From assembly GCA_964411985.1 (NCBI GenBank), contig CAYPNF010000028.1, positions 1-64,000 on the forward strand: 64,000 nt of DNA. The letters run 5' to 3'. Shown in pieces: positions 17,799 through 25,942 of the stretch; position 1 is the stretch's first letter; every line of letters starts with the position of its first letter. The stretch comes from CAYPNF01 sp964411985 (lineage in GTDB: Bacteria > Verrucomicrobiota > Verrucomicrobiia > Limisphaerales > J093). The position numbers were made by a program, and so were the translations under genes. The notes under the pieces are model-generated. The model saw only the letters and a list, made by a program, of their open reading frames with translations, ran no database searches and was not told the origin of the DNA.

Positions 17799-18356
17799 AT
17801 GCGCCTGGTGATTGCCATGACCGGAGCCACCGGGGCCCTCTACACCCAGCGTCTGTTGGAGAGTGTGACTCCTGGGGAGCATGAGGTCCACCTGGTGATG
17901 AGCCGCTACGCTCAGCAAGTGGTGGCGGAAGAACTGCCCGCAGGGCTGAGGGTGCCGCTGGGCGTGGTCACGCACAATGTCAAGAGCATGAACGCGCCCT
18001 TCGCGAGTGGTTCGAACGCGTTTGACGCTATGGTGATCGTCCCGTGCACGATGGGGACGCTGGGAAGGATCGCGCACGGCCTGAGTGAGGATCTGATTCT
18101 GCGCGCTGCCGACGTGATGTTGAAGGAGCGACGCAAGCTGATCCTGGTTCTTCGCGAAACGCCGCTGAACTTGGTCCATGTTCGGAACATGGAATTGCTG
18201 CTGCTGGCAGGCGCCACCCTGCTGCCGGCCAATCCCTCGTTCTACTCGCAGCCACAAACGGTTCAAGAGGTTGTGGACACCGTGGTAGCCCGGATCCTCG
18301 ACCAATTGGGAATCCCCAATGGGCTGATGCCGCGCTGGCGGCAGGAGTCAGAATAG
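17799..18356 (+). CDS. ubiX: UbiX-family flavin prenyltransferase (MqnM role)
   Basis: 185 residues. It prenylates FMN to make the cofactor of UbiD-type decarboxylases. The N-terminal AMTGATGALY and the later VVPCTMGTLGRIAHGLSEDLI and VLVLRETPLNLVHVRNM motifs (as translated, IVPCTMGT and RETPLN) are diagnostic. Next to mqnP, mqnE and mqnA it most likely serves the UbiD-like decarboxylase (MqnL) that removes the carboxyl group of prenylated 1,4-dihydroxy-6-naphthoate in the futalosine route. That decarboxylase is not in the window. Stop and next start are 14 bases apart. Confidence 0.92.
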   Translation: MRLVIAMTGATGALYTQRLLESVTPGEHEVHLVMSRYAQQVVAEELPAGLRVPLGVVTHNVKSMNAPFASGSNAFDAMVIVPCTMGTLGRIAHGLSEDLILRAADVMLKERRKLILVLRETPLNLVHVRNMELLLLAGATLLPANPSFYSQPQTVQEVVDTVVARILDQLGIPNGLMPRWRQESE

Positions 18357-18370
18357 CCCTGGTTGCTCCG

Positions 18371-19348
18371 ATGGAATCCTTAGCCACCAGACCCTCGGGC
18401 GTGTTGGACCTGTTGACGCATCCGCTTCGAACGCTGGTCCAGTGGGGGTCCTTCGTGAGGATTTCCCACACGGTTTTTGCGCTTCCCTTCGCGCTGGCCT
18501 CGATGGTGGTGGCTGCGCGGGCACAGCAGGGATGGCCTGGCTGGAGGGTGTTTGGCCTGGTGCTGGTCGCCATGGTGAGTGCGCGGACCTGTGCCATGGC
18601 GTTTAACCGGATCATGGATCGGCGGTTTGACGCGGCGAATCCTCGGACCAGGGGACGGCACATACCGCAGGGTCAAATCACGCTGGCATCCGCCTGGACG
18701 CTCTGGCTGCTCAGTGCGTTGGCCCTGATCGCGGCGAGTTACTTCCTCAACTCCGTGTGCTTCTACCTTTCGCCCGTTGCCCTGTTTATTGTCTGTTTCT
18801 ATTCGCTCACGAAACGGTTTACGGATTTTACCCACGTGTTTCTGGGAATCGCCCTGGCCCTGGCCCCCATCGGGGCCTGGCTCGCGGTGAAGGGGAGCTT
18901 CGAATTTTATCCCGATACGCCCGGCGACCTTTGGCTCAAGCACAGTGCCATCCTCCCCCTCCTGATGGCCTGCGCGGTGGTCTTTTGGCTGATCGGCTTC
19001 GACATCATCTATGCCATTCAGGATTATGACTTCGACCGCAGCCACGGATTACATTCCCTGGTGGTACGCTGGGGCGTGCTGAATGCTCTCAAGGCTTCGT
19101 TCCTCTCGCACCTGGTGATGTGGGTCCTTCTCGGTGTCTTCGGCCTTCTGTGCCGGTTCCGCCTGGCCTACCTGGTGTGTCTCGTCATCATTCTGTTTTG
19201 CCTGGTGCTGGAGCATTGGCTGGCACGAAAGCGAAATCTGAAATGGATTGACCTCGCGTTCTTCCGTCTGAATGCCGTCATTAGTGTGGTTTTCCTGATT
19301 GCCACCGTGGCGGAAGTGGCTTTCCCTGGATTCCGACTGACACGATGA
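18371..19348 (+). CDS. mqnP: UbiA-family prenyltransferase, probable MqnP
   Basis: 325 residues, with about eight hydrophobic helices. The first Asp-rich motif appears as NRIMDRRFDAANPRTRGR (N-x-x-x-D-x-x-x-D). The second is DIIYAIQDYDFDRSHGLHS (D-x-x-x-D-x-x-D region). These bind the prenyl diphosphate through magnesium. MqnP attaches the polyprenyl chain to 1,4-dihydroxy-6-naphthoate in the inner membrane. That specific role is inferred from position between UbiX/MqnM and MqnE. By sequence alone, 4-hydroxybenzoate polyprenyltransferase would be possible. The stop overlaps the mqnE start (ATGA). Confidence 0.88.
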   Translation: MESLATRPSGVLDLLTHPLRTLVQWGSFVRISHTVFALPFALASMVVAARAQQGWPGWRVFGLVLVAMVSARTCAMAFNRIMDRRFDAANPRTRGRHIPQGQITLASAWTLWLLSALALIAASYFLNSVCFYLSPVALFIVCFYSLTKRFTDFTHVFLGIALALAPIGAWLAVKGSFEFYPDTPGDLWLKHSAILPLLMACAVVFWLIGFDIIYAIQDYDFDRSHGLHSLVVRWGVLNALKASFLSHLVMWVLLGVFGLLCRFRLAYLVCLVIILFCLVLEHWLARKRNLKWIDLAFFRLNAVISVVFLIATVAEVAFPGFRLTR

Positions 19349-20514
19349 GTTTCTTGATGCGACAGAGTGAATTGAACGACCTCTATGAACGGGTCGCTAC
19401 AGGCGCGCGATTGAACGAAGCCGATGCCCAGCGCATGTTTGAGTCGAATGACCTGAACAGTCTGGGGGCAATCGCCCGGTTGGTTTGCGAGCGGAAGAAC
19501 GGCAATCGAGCCAGCTATGTCCTCAACCGGTACATCAACTACTCCAACTACTGCATCCTGAGTTGCGAGTTCTGCGCGTTTGCACGCAAGAAGCGGGACG
19601 CGGACGGGTTTGAGCACACGGTGGAGGAAGTAGTGCAGAAGGCCAGGGAGGCTTTGGCCTTGGGGATCACCGAACTCCATATTGTCGGTGGGCTCCATCC
19701 CAAGCTCCCGTTTGAGTACTACACGGAAATGCTGCGCGCACTTCGAGCGCTGGACCCCAAACTGCAGCTGAAATGCTTTACTGCCATCGAGATTCTCCAT
19801 CTCTCGTGGCTTGCCCGCAAGCCGCTGTGCGAGACCCTCGAGGAGTTGCGCGCGGCAGGACTCGACTGCCTGACAGGCGGAGGGGCGGAGATCTTTGATC
19901 CAACCGTGCGGGAGGCTATCGCCCGTGGGAAGGAATCCGCCGAGGAGTGGCTCGAGGTGCATCGCACCTGGCATCGGATGGGTGGGCGAAGCACCTGCAC
20001 GATGCTGTACGGTCACGTCGAGACCCTCGCACATCGAGTGGACCATCTGCGCCGTCTCCGTGCTCTGCAGGATGAGACAGGTGGGTTTGTGGGATTCATC
20101 CCGCTTCCTTACCACCCGGAGAACAACCGGATCCCGGTTCAACATGCTCCGACCGGTATGGACACCCTCCGGACCATGGCCGTGAGCCGTGCTTACGTCG
20201 ACAACATTCCCCATATCACGGCCTATTGGGTGGGGATGGGCTTGAAGTTGGCACAAGTGGCCCTGAACTATGGGGCAGACGACCTCCACGGCACGATCAT
20301 CGAGGAACACATCTTTCGGATGGCCGGTGCCGCGGTGCCTCAGCTTCAACCAGAGAATGCGATGATCAAGGCGATTCGCGAAGTGGGTAAGATTCCTGTG
20401 CAGCGGGACACTTTCTATGAACCTATCCGGGTACTGGACGCCTCCACTCCGTTGGATGCGGACCGTTCGGAGGGAAGATCCCCGCTGCTTGAAAACAACC
20501 TCGCCACCGGCTGA
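19345..20514 (+). CDS. mqnE: Aminofutalosine synthase, radical SAM (MqnE)
   Basis: 389 residues. The radical SAM cluster motif is C70-ILS-C74-EF-C77. ELHIVGGLHPKLPFEYY, LTGGGAEIF and ITAYWVGMGLKLAQVALNYGADDLHGT are characteristic of the MqnE/MqnC family, and the GGGAEIF form favours MqnE. It joins 3-[(1-carboxyvinyl)oxy]benzoate, made by MqnA, to SAM-derived adenosine to give aminofutalosine. It is translationally coupled to the prenyltransferase gene, and mqnA follows after 25 bases. MqnC would be the alternative, but pairing with mqnA also favours MqnE. Confidence 0.93.
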   Translation: MSFLMRQSELNDLYERVATGARLNEADAQRMFESNDLNSLGAIARLVCERKNGNRASYVLNRYINYSNYCILSCEFCAFARKKRDADGFEHTVEEVVQKAREALALGITELHIVGGLHPKLPFEYYTEMLRALRALDPKLQLKCFTAIEILHLSWLARKPLCETLEELRAAGLDCLTGGGAEIFDPTVREAIARGKESAEEWLEVHRTWHRMGGRSTCTMLYGHVETLAHRVDHLRRLRALQDETGGFVGFIPLPYHPENNRIPVQHAPTGMDTLRTMAVSRAYVDNIPHITAYWVGMGLKLAQVALNYGADDLHGTIIEEHIFRMAGAAVPQLQPENAMIKAIREVGKIPVQRDTFYEPIRVLDASTPLDADRSEGRSPLLENNLATG

Positions 20515-20539
20515 GACCATGACATAGTGCCCTCTGGCG

Positions 20540-21427
20540 ATGGACTCCCACTCTCCACCAGCGAAGCTGCGGTTGGCCCCGGAGGCGACTGCGGAAGAAT
20601 TAGCACGGCGATTCGAGCGCGAGCGCCGGGTGGTCAACCTGCAACGGGAGGCGGATCTTGAGGAAGGCTTGAGCCCATTTCGCGTAGGGTCTGTGCCGTA
20701 CTTGAACGCCGCACCCCTGACCCGCGGTATTGAAGACCAGCTTCTCCTAGCCACCCCCAGCGAATTGGCGAAGTCGTTGCGCAGAGACGAGTTGGATGCC
20801 GCCCTGGTGAGCTTGGTGGAAGTGCTTACGACGGACCGTTACGACATTCTCGACGGCATAGCGATCGCCTCGCTGGGTGAGGTGCAAAGCGTCGTGGTGG
20901 CTCATCGGCGTCCCTTGACCGAAGTGACCGAGATTGCCTGTGATCCGGCGTCCATTTCCAGTGTGACTCTCCTGCGGGTGTTACTGGCGGAAGCGGGTCT
21001 TTCTCCCCGATTGGTTCCCCTGGAAGACTACGGACAGGCGGCTGAGCCGGATGCCGTGCTTCTCATTGGAGATGTGGCGATTGATTTCGTGAGGAGTTCT
21101 CCCCCGCACCAGATTTATGATCTGGGGGCGGCTTGGTATGAGTTGACCCGTCTGCCTTTCGTCTACGCGGTCTGGGCTTTGCGTCGCGGAGTCGAGAACA
21201 CCCGACTGCGGCGATTACTCCGTGAAACCAGGGATTTTGGACTCGATACCCTCGATTCGATCATCGAGGACCGTACGGACTTCGATCTCGCGTTTCGCAA
21301 GGACTACCTGGGTTGGATCATTCATTATCATCTCGGGTCGGACGAGAAGCGGGGGATTGCCCGCCTGATGGAGCTGATGATCCAACACAAGCTGGGCCCG
21401 GTCTATGAGCCTCGATTTGTTTCGTAG
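20540..21427 (+). CDS. mqnA: Chorismate dehydratase (MqnA) with N-terminal extension
   Basis: 295 residues. It dehydrates chorismate to 3-[(1-carboxyvinyl)oxy]benzoate, the first futalosine step. The core begins near residue 47 with FRVGSVPYLNAAPL, a typical MqnA start. ELDAALVSLVE, SSVTLLRVLL, LLIGDVAI and YDLGAAWYELTRLPFVYAVW follow as in the family. The preceding 46 charged residues (LAPEATAEELARRFERERR...) have no counterpart in most MqnA proteins, and no internal Met would remove them. The end overlaps the next gene by 23 bases. Confidence 0.93.
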   Translation: MDSHSPPAKLRLAPEATAEELARRFERERRVVNLQREADLEEGLSPFRVGSVPYLNAAPLTRGIEDQLLLATPSELAKSLRRDELDAALVSLVEVLTTDRYDILDGIAIASLGEVQSVVVAHRRPLTEVTEIACDPASISSVTLLRVLLAEAGLSPRLVPLEDYGQAAEPDAVLLIGDVAIDFVRSSPPHQIYDLGAAWYELTRLPFVYAVWALRRGVENTRLRRLLRETRDFGLDTLDSIIEDRTDFDLAFRKDYLGWIIHYHLGSDEKRGIARLMELMIQHKLGPVYEPRFVS

Positions 21428-22895
21428 GCATCGGCGTCGGATGGGTTGGGGTCTCTTGCTTGCCCTGCTCGTGTTCGTGATAGGCACCTTCTACGGGTGG
21501 AGGTATGGGTTTCGGCCTTTGCCCCAGGCCCCACCGGGCTTTCAATTGCAGGCCACAGTACGGCCTGCGTGGGATGAGCTGACGACCAACAGCTTCTGGT
21601 ATTGGTTTCGCGAACTGGACTCTACAGATTTGCCCCGAGAGGTGCTCCACATGGCCTGCATTCAGGCTATTGAGAACTGGGCAGGTGGTCAGCGTGGTGA
21701 ACTCAGCCCCAGCGGGAATCAGGAATTGGGGCGATTTCCGGAGACTGCTCTTTTGCCCGGGTTGCTCAGAGCGGCCTCTGTCTCTCCCGACGCCCGCCGG
21801 CCCAAGCCAGCCTTTCGATCGGAACACAGTTGCCTGGTGGTGGCGCTTGGGTATCCGCTGCTTCTGGCTGGAAACGCTTTGGCTGCCGGGGACGCTGCTG
21901 CAGCCTTTGACGCGCTCCTGCTCTCCTGGGGGCTTCAAGCTCGACTGACCCCGGTTTCCGAATATGCCGACCTTTTTGATGAACGCGAAGTGGAGCAGGT
22001 GAATGTGTCGCTGGCCCGTCCCTGGCGCTGGCTCGCTTTGAGCGGCCCGGAGATTTCCCGGGAGAGGGCGGTGGGAGTGCTGAGACGGTTGGATGAGGTG
22101 GCAGGCCAGGTTGTTCCCTTCGAAGTCGCCTATGCCGAATCGGTGAAACAACAGCTGCCCACCGCGCGATCTTTCCGACAACCTTACTGGCGACGCATCA
22201 AGGTTCTCTGGTTGCAGGCCAGCAACCTCATGGTTCGGGACATGGTTTCCATTTTCGGTTGGACTTACTCGCTTCTGCGGGGGGAGAGGTTTGTCCGACT
22301 CGAAATATCGGGAATCCGGCACCTAGGTCGGCCGGTTTCCGAACTGATCCTCGCCCTGCAGAACGTGGCCGCGCGTCCTGAGGATTTTGAGCAAATGGAG
22401 CTAGCTTGTTTTCACGCAGCGCTCGGCTTGGGCAAGGAGTCGGGTGACCAGCCTTCCGTGCGGCTTTGGTTTGAGGCCGACCCCTCTCTGTCCTGGTGGG
22501 AACGTCTGGCACAGAGGTTTGACCGGCCTGCCGTCTGGCGCAGTGCGACCTACCTTCCCAACCCTGGGGTCATGAAACGAAATTACGCTTGGTGGAGGGT
22601 GTACTTGGACTCCTGCCGCCTCACCCTGGCGTTGAGAACCTATCGGAATGAGCACGGAACGTGGCCTGAACAGCTCGAGCAGATGGTGCCCGGATTGCTG
22701 AATCGGATCCCACTGGATCCGTTCTCTGGACAACCTTACCACTACCAGAGGCAGGCCGGAGAATGGGTCTTTTGGTCCGAAGGCAGCCAACGCAACCCCC
22801 TCTCTCCGGGAAAACCTGGGGAGCTTCCTCAGAGATCGTTCTGGTCCGTTGAAGAGCGAACCCCCCTTTTTCAGCCAGCTGCCACCGCCAGATAG
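21405..22895 (+). CDS. Membrane-anchored protein with pseudopilin-like C-terminus, unknown
   Basis: 496 residues. After RRHRRRMGWG comes one membrane helix (LLLALLVFVIGTFYGW, about 13-30). A long helical region without recognised domain follows. Near residues 405-460 the pattern LRTYRNEHGTWPEQLEQMVPG...IPLDPFSGQPYHY resembles the last third of major pseudopilins (GspG) and of many Verrucomicrobia/Planctomycetes proteins of unknown role. It overlaps mqnA by 23 bases, so it is probably translated from the same mRNA. A link to menaquinone synthesis is not supported by any motif. Confidence 0.75.
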   Translation: MSLDLFRRHRRRMGWGLLLALLVFVIGTFYGWRYGFRPLPQAPPGFQLQATVRPAWDELTTNSFWYWFRELDSTDLPREVLHMACIQAIENWAGGQRGELSPSGNQELGRFPETALLPGLLRAASVSPDARRPKPAFRSEHSCLVVALGYPLLLAGNALAAGDAAAAFDALLLSWGLQARLTPVSEYADLFDEREVEQVNVSLARPWRWLALSGPEISRERAVGVLRRLDEVAGQVVPFEVAYAESVKQQLPTARSFRQPYWRRIKVLWLQASNLMVRDMVSIFGWTYSLLRGERFVRLEISGIRHLGRPVSELILALQNVAARPEDFEQMELACFHAALGLGKESGDQPSVRLWFEADPSLSWWERLAQRFDRPAVWRSATYLPNPGVMKRNYAWWRVYLDSCRLTLALRTYRNEHGTWPEQLEQMVPGLLNRIPLDPFSGQPYHYQRQAGEWVFWSEGSQRNPLSPGKPGELPQRSFWSVEERTPLFQPAATAR

Positions 22896-22912
22896 CCCCC
22901 GCCGTTCCCGAA

Positions 22913-23755
22913 TTACCCGGAGGAGTGGTTTGGGCCAGGTGGTCGGCTAGGGGGTGCCGATCTCGGGGGGGGAGTGCCCAGCTTTCTGTAAAGCCAGAGC
23001 TCGAGTGGGCGTAGAGGTTTGAGCCAGGAATAGAAGGGGGAGTAGACCAGGCGCAGGCGAACCACGGACAAGAACCAGCCGAATGAGGCCTTGCTCAAAC
23101 TTACCTTTGATCCCAGCTTGTCGGTCCATTCGGTGGGAAGTTCCAAGACGGAGAAGCCAGCCCGCTTCAGCGAATAGAGCAGGTTAATGTCAAACGCCAT
23201 GTCGGCGGTCATCAGAAAGGGGTGAACCTTCTCTATCGCCGCACGGTGCATCACCTTAGCCCCGCATTGAGTGTCCGCGATTCGCATGCGGAACAGGATC
23301 TCCACCAAGGCATGAAAGGCTCGGCTGAAGAACCGTCGCTGACTCGATTGCTCCACATGGATCACGGCCTGAGGCAACCAACGCGAGCCGATCACACAAT
23401 CCGCGCGGTCACTATTCGCGACCAAGTCAAAGAAAGCCTCCGGGGCCGTGGCTCCGTCTGCGTCGACGTATCCGATGAGGTCGGCTTCGGGGGCCAGTTT
23501 CAGTCCTTCGATCAGGGCGCCGCCTTTTCCGATTCGACCCGGGAAGTTGAGCAGGCTGACGCTGGGCTCTTCTGCAGCCACACGCTCCACCACCGTGAGT
23601 GTGTTGTCGTAGCAGCCGTTGAGCACCACAACCAAGCGGAAGGCGCCCTGATAATGCTTTCGGGCGTACTCTGCGTAGGCGCGGAGTACGGGTTCGATGC
23701 GCTGTTCCTCGTTGTAAGCCGGGATCAGCAGCAAAACGCTGGGTGCCTTCTGCAT
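22913..23755 (-). CDS. Family 2 glycosyltransferase (dolichyl-phosphate glucosyltransferase-like)
   Basis: 280 residues. The GT-A fold starts with LLLIPAYNEEQRIEPVL. The metal-binding motif is YVDADGATAPE, GSRWLP follows, and FRMRIADTQCGAKVMHR is the acceptor-side signature seen in ALG5/DPG-synthase-like GT2 enzymes. Such enzymes move a sugar from a nucleotide donor to polyprenyl phosphate or a glycan. No C-terminal pair of membrane helices is obvious; only a basic, Pro-rich tail (about 255-280). It faces the convergent end of the previous operon. Its upstream region is shared with the RNA candidate on the other strand. Confidence 0.9.
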   Translation of the reverse strand: MQKAPSVLLLIPAYNEEQRIEPVLRAYAEYARKHYQGAFRLVVVLNGCYDNTLTVVERVAAEEPSVSLLNFPGRIGKGGALIEGLKLAPEADLIGYVDADGATAPEAFFDLVANSDRADCVIGSRWLPQAVIHVEQSSQRRFFSRAFHALVEILFRMRIADTQCGAKVMHRAAIEKVHPFLMTADMAFDINLLYSLKRAGFSVLELPTEWTDKLGSKVSLSKASFGWFLSVVRLRLVYSPFYSWLKPLRPLELWLYRKLGTPPPRSAPPSRPPGPNHSSG

Positions 23756-23910
23756 GCCGTCAACCTAGCAGCCACGATTCCGGAGTGCAATATGGAACTA
23801 AAACAGGACCAATAGTTTCCGAGGTGTTCAGACCAATCAGGATCCTTGTCCTTCCCCTGCTTGATTCTTCGAAAACCAGGGTAGATGGAAAAGATTTCTT
23901 TCGGCAGCCC

Positions 23911-23939
23911 TTGACACTTTGCCCATCCGATGGTTAATT
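23911..23939 (+). promoter_or_regulatory. Consensus-like promoter of the 24-kb RNA
   Basis: A perfect -35 TTGACA (23911-23916), a 17-base spacer and TTAATT as -10 (23934-23939, 4 of 6 matches). The predicted start is near 23945-23947, at the first base pair of a closing stem. It is among the best sigma70-type promoters I found in the window, and no plus-strand gene follows for 3.7 kb. Confidence 0.7.
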
Positions 23940-23944
23940 AGCTG

Positions 23945-24130
23945 CGGATTACGACGAATCAATTTCGAGCGTACGTCAGTTAAATTGTTCTTTGATTAGT
24001 ACGTTCAACAGCTTTCGGCGGTGGCTATGTACCGGTTGTCGCCGAATTATCCCCGTAATCCCTCAGTTGTACTCTGAATATTCCCCGGGCTCGAGCGTCA
24101 TCCCCTGACTCCGAGCCCGGTTCTTTTTTT
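23945..24130 (+). ncRNA. Candidate freestanding structured RNA with three-way junction
   Basis: This intergenic stretch has no plausible frame. A closing stem GGATTACG (23946-23953) with CGTAATCC (24054-24061) encloses two hairpins. The first is CGTAC 23970-23974 with GTACG 23999-24003, extended by TCAG/TTGA inside. The second is TTCGGCG 24014-24020 with CGCCGAA 24040-24046. A linker of about 23 nt leads to the terminator. Its own promoter lies 6-8 bases upstream of the closing stem, and the terminator points the same way. Both flanking genes are on the other strand, so this is not a leader. It does not match 6S, SRP, RNase P, tmRNA or riboswitch patterns that I know. Confidence 0.6.
24085..24130 (+). 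terminator. Strong intrinsic terminator of the RNA candidate
   Basis: CCGGGCTCG (24085-24093) pairs perfectly with CGAGCCCGG (24112-24120). Inside, GTCA and TGAC form a second helix around TCCCC. The stem is followed by TTCTTTTTTT (24121-24130). On the minus strand no T run follows the hairpin, so it acts on plus-strand transcripts. Confidence 0.88.
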
Positions 24131-24158
24131 GTCCAGATGCTTCCGAAATCGCTCTGGA

Positions 24159-24494
24159 TTAGGACGCTCCAGGAAGACGAAGAACTTCGACCTCCTCCAT
24201 CGTCACCATTTTCTGCTGCAGCATGGCAGCAGCTTGGCCCACAAAGGCTTCCAGCTTCTCTTGCGAATCCACCAATTCGATGACGATTGGCAGATCTAAG
24301 GCGAGTCGCAATATCTTGGCGTTGTGCAGCTTGTGGTGTGCTCCAAATCCCATTGGTCCCCTGAGTACCGTGGCTCCAGCCAGCCCCATCTCCCGGGCTT
24401 GGAGCACAAGTGCTTCATAGAGAGGTTTTTGCTCCCATCGATCATTCTCCGCCAGGTAGATGCGGAGTAACTTGCCGGGTCGAGCGTCTTTCAT
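24159..24494 (-). CDS. DUF190 family protein (PII-like)
   Basis: 111 residues, the normal length for DUF190 (PF02641). KLLRIYLAENDRW...PLYEALVLQAREMGLAGATVLRGPMGFG is the family signature. The family has a ferredoxin-like PII fold and is often found beside fluoride exporters, as here: the crcB gene ends four bases upstream. A regulatory or accessory role in fluoride export is suspected from this association but not proven. It is the last gene of the operon that begins with the radical SAM enzyme. Confidence 0.88.
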   Translation of the reverse strand: MKDARPGKLLRIYLAENDRWEQKPLYEALVLQAREMGLAGATVLRGPMGFGAHHKLHNAKILRLALDLPIVIELVDSQEKLEAFVGQAAAMLQQKMVTMEEVEVLRLPGAS

Positions 24495-24498
24495 AGAA

Positions 24499-24891
24499 TC
24501 AATTGGCCAGGGATCGTCCCGCGAGGATACCGATCCAGGTTCCTGCCAGGCAAAGGATCACCGAAGCAACAACGTTCACGGCGGCAAAAAGCCACTGGCC
24601 GTCTTGAAGCAGTTTCATGGTCTGGAGGCTGAATGAAGAGAAAGTGGTATAGCCGCCCAGGATCCCCACCATCAGAAACTGGCGAGCAGCGGGAGGTAGG
24701 AGAATCCTTCCTTCCGAAGTTCCAACGCCGTCAAGGAAACCGATGAGAAACGACCCTGTGACATTGACGATCAAGGTGCCTAAAGGGAAGGACTCACCGA
24801 ACCGCTGAGCTACCCAACCCGAAAGCCAGAAACGCCCCATCCCGCCCAGAGCGCTTCCAAGGCCCACTAGGGAGTAAGCAGTGAGGTTCAT
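24499..24891 (-). CDS. crcB: Fluoride channel CrcB/Fluc
   Basis: 130 residues from ATG 24891. The longer frame would overlap the epimerase gene. Four membrane helices are visible, with the family marks GGMGRFWLS, the conserved Asn in TLIVNVTGSFLIGF and the phenylalanine-box region GGYTTFSSFS. It is a dual-topology fluoride-specific channel that lets F- leave the cell. Only eight bases separate it from the epimerase stop, so no fluoride riboswitch fits directly upstream. Expression would depend on the upstream operon promoter. Confidence 0.92.
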   Translation of the reverse strand: MNLTAYSLVGLGSALGGMGRFWLSGWVAQRFGESFPLGTLIVNVTGSFLIGFLDGVGTSEGRILLPPAARQFLMVGILGGYTTFSSFSLQTMKLLQDGQWLFAAVNVVASVILCLAGTWIGILAGRSLAN

Positions 24892-24899
24892 GTTCGGAT

Positions 24900-25895
24900 T
24901 CACGTCGTGGCTCCTTCTCCAAGGCGAGCTGATCCGGCCTGATCGCTCTTGAACCATTCCAGGAACCTGGGAATGCCCGCTTCAATCTTGACCTTGGGAG
25001 CGTAAGCCAGCAAACGCCGAGCCTTGGAGATGTCCGCAAAGGTCAGCGGCACGTCTCCTGGTTGCGCCGATTGCCGGTCGACAATGGCTTGGGTGCCCAG
25101 TCCCGACTCCAACAACCCGATCAATTGGTTTAAGGTTACGGTTTGCGACTCGCCCAGATTGATGATCTCGTACCCGAAAGCCCGTTGCGTGCAAGCCAGG
25201 ACCCCATCCACAATGTCGTGGATGAAGGTGTAGTCGCGCGCGGTGGTACCATCGCCAAAAACGGGGATGGGTTTTCCCTGTTGGATCAGTTTGGCGAACT
25301 TGTGGATGGCCAAGTCCGGGCGTTGCCTGGGGCCGTACACCGTGAAGAACCGCAGCATGACGACGTCCATGCCATACACATGATGGTACACATGACCCAA
25401 GGCTTCGCAGGCCAGTTTGCTCGCGGCGTAGGGGGAAATGGGTTGGAAGATAGGATCGCTCTCGGAGAAAGGAACTTTGGAATTGACCCCGTAGACGGAA
25501 GAAGAAGAGGCGATGATGACCTTCTTCACCTGGTGAGCCCGGCATGCCTCCAGCACGTGGGCGGTGCCTTCCACGTTCACGCGTTGGTAGAGAGCTGGCT
25601 CTTGCAGGCTGGGCCTGACCCCCGCACGTGCCGCCAGGTGGATGACCAGGTCCAGCTTGCTTGCGCTGAACTCGGCGTCGAGAAACGAACTGTGGGTAAT
25701 ATCTCCCTGGACGAAACGAAAGTTGTTCCCGAATCTCCGCAACAGCTCGAGGTTTTGCAGCTTCAGCCTGGGGTCGTAGAATGGGTTCAGGTCATCCACG
25801 GCCAGGACCTGATTTCCTTCTGCCAGGAGCCGCTCACAAACGTGGGATCCGATGAACCCTGCTCCGCCGGTTACCAGAATATGCACGGAGGGCAC
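24900..25895 (-). CDS. NAD-dependent nucleotide-sugar epimerase (UDP-glucuronate 4-epimerase-like)
   Basis: About 331 residues. The frame is open to 26057, but the preceding gene ends at 25943, and the Rossmann start VHILVTGGAGFIGS is preceded by GTG codons at 25895 and 25886. I chose 25895; 25886 is nearly as good. The short-chain dehydrogenase active site is SSSSVYG plus YAASK. FTVYGPRQRPDLAIHKF resembles UDP-glucuronate/UDP-glucose 4-epimerases. It supplies activated sugars for surface polysaccharide. Its place between a radical SAM enzyme and a fluoride channel is odd. Confidence 0.85.
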   Translation of the reverse strand: MPSVHILVTGGAGFIGSHVCERLLAEGNQVLAVDDLNPFYDPRLKLQNLELLRRFGNNFRFVQGDITHSSFLDAEFSASKLDLVIHLAARAGVRPSLQEPALYQRVNVEGTAHVLEACRAHQVKKVIIASSSSVYGVNSKVPFSESDPIFQPISPYAASKLACEALGHVYHHVYGMDVVMLRFFTVYGPRQRPDLAIHKFAKLIQQGKPIPVFGDGTTARDYTFIHDIVDGVLACTQRAFGYEIINLGESQTVTLNQLIGLLESGLGTQAIVDRQSAQPGDVPLTFADISKARRLLAYAPKVKIEAGIPRFLEWFKSDQAGSARLGEGATT

Positions 25896-25942
25896 ATTAG
25901 CCGACAGCCTGGGGGCTGTCGAGGAGCGGATGGAACCGAACC

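Noticed and set aside
19168..20754. 528-codon minus-strand open frame
   Set aside because: It is antisense to mqnP, mqnE and mqnA, all with clear family motifs; its translation is low-complexity and Arg/His/Ser-rich.
23945..24130. 6S RNA as identity of the structured RNA
   Set aside because: The fold is a closed three-way junction plus a separate terminator, not one long hairpin with a central bubble.
24890..24905. Fluoride riboswitch before crcB
   Set aside because: Only eight bases separate crcB from the upstream stop codon, so no aptamer fits there.
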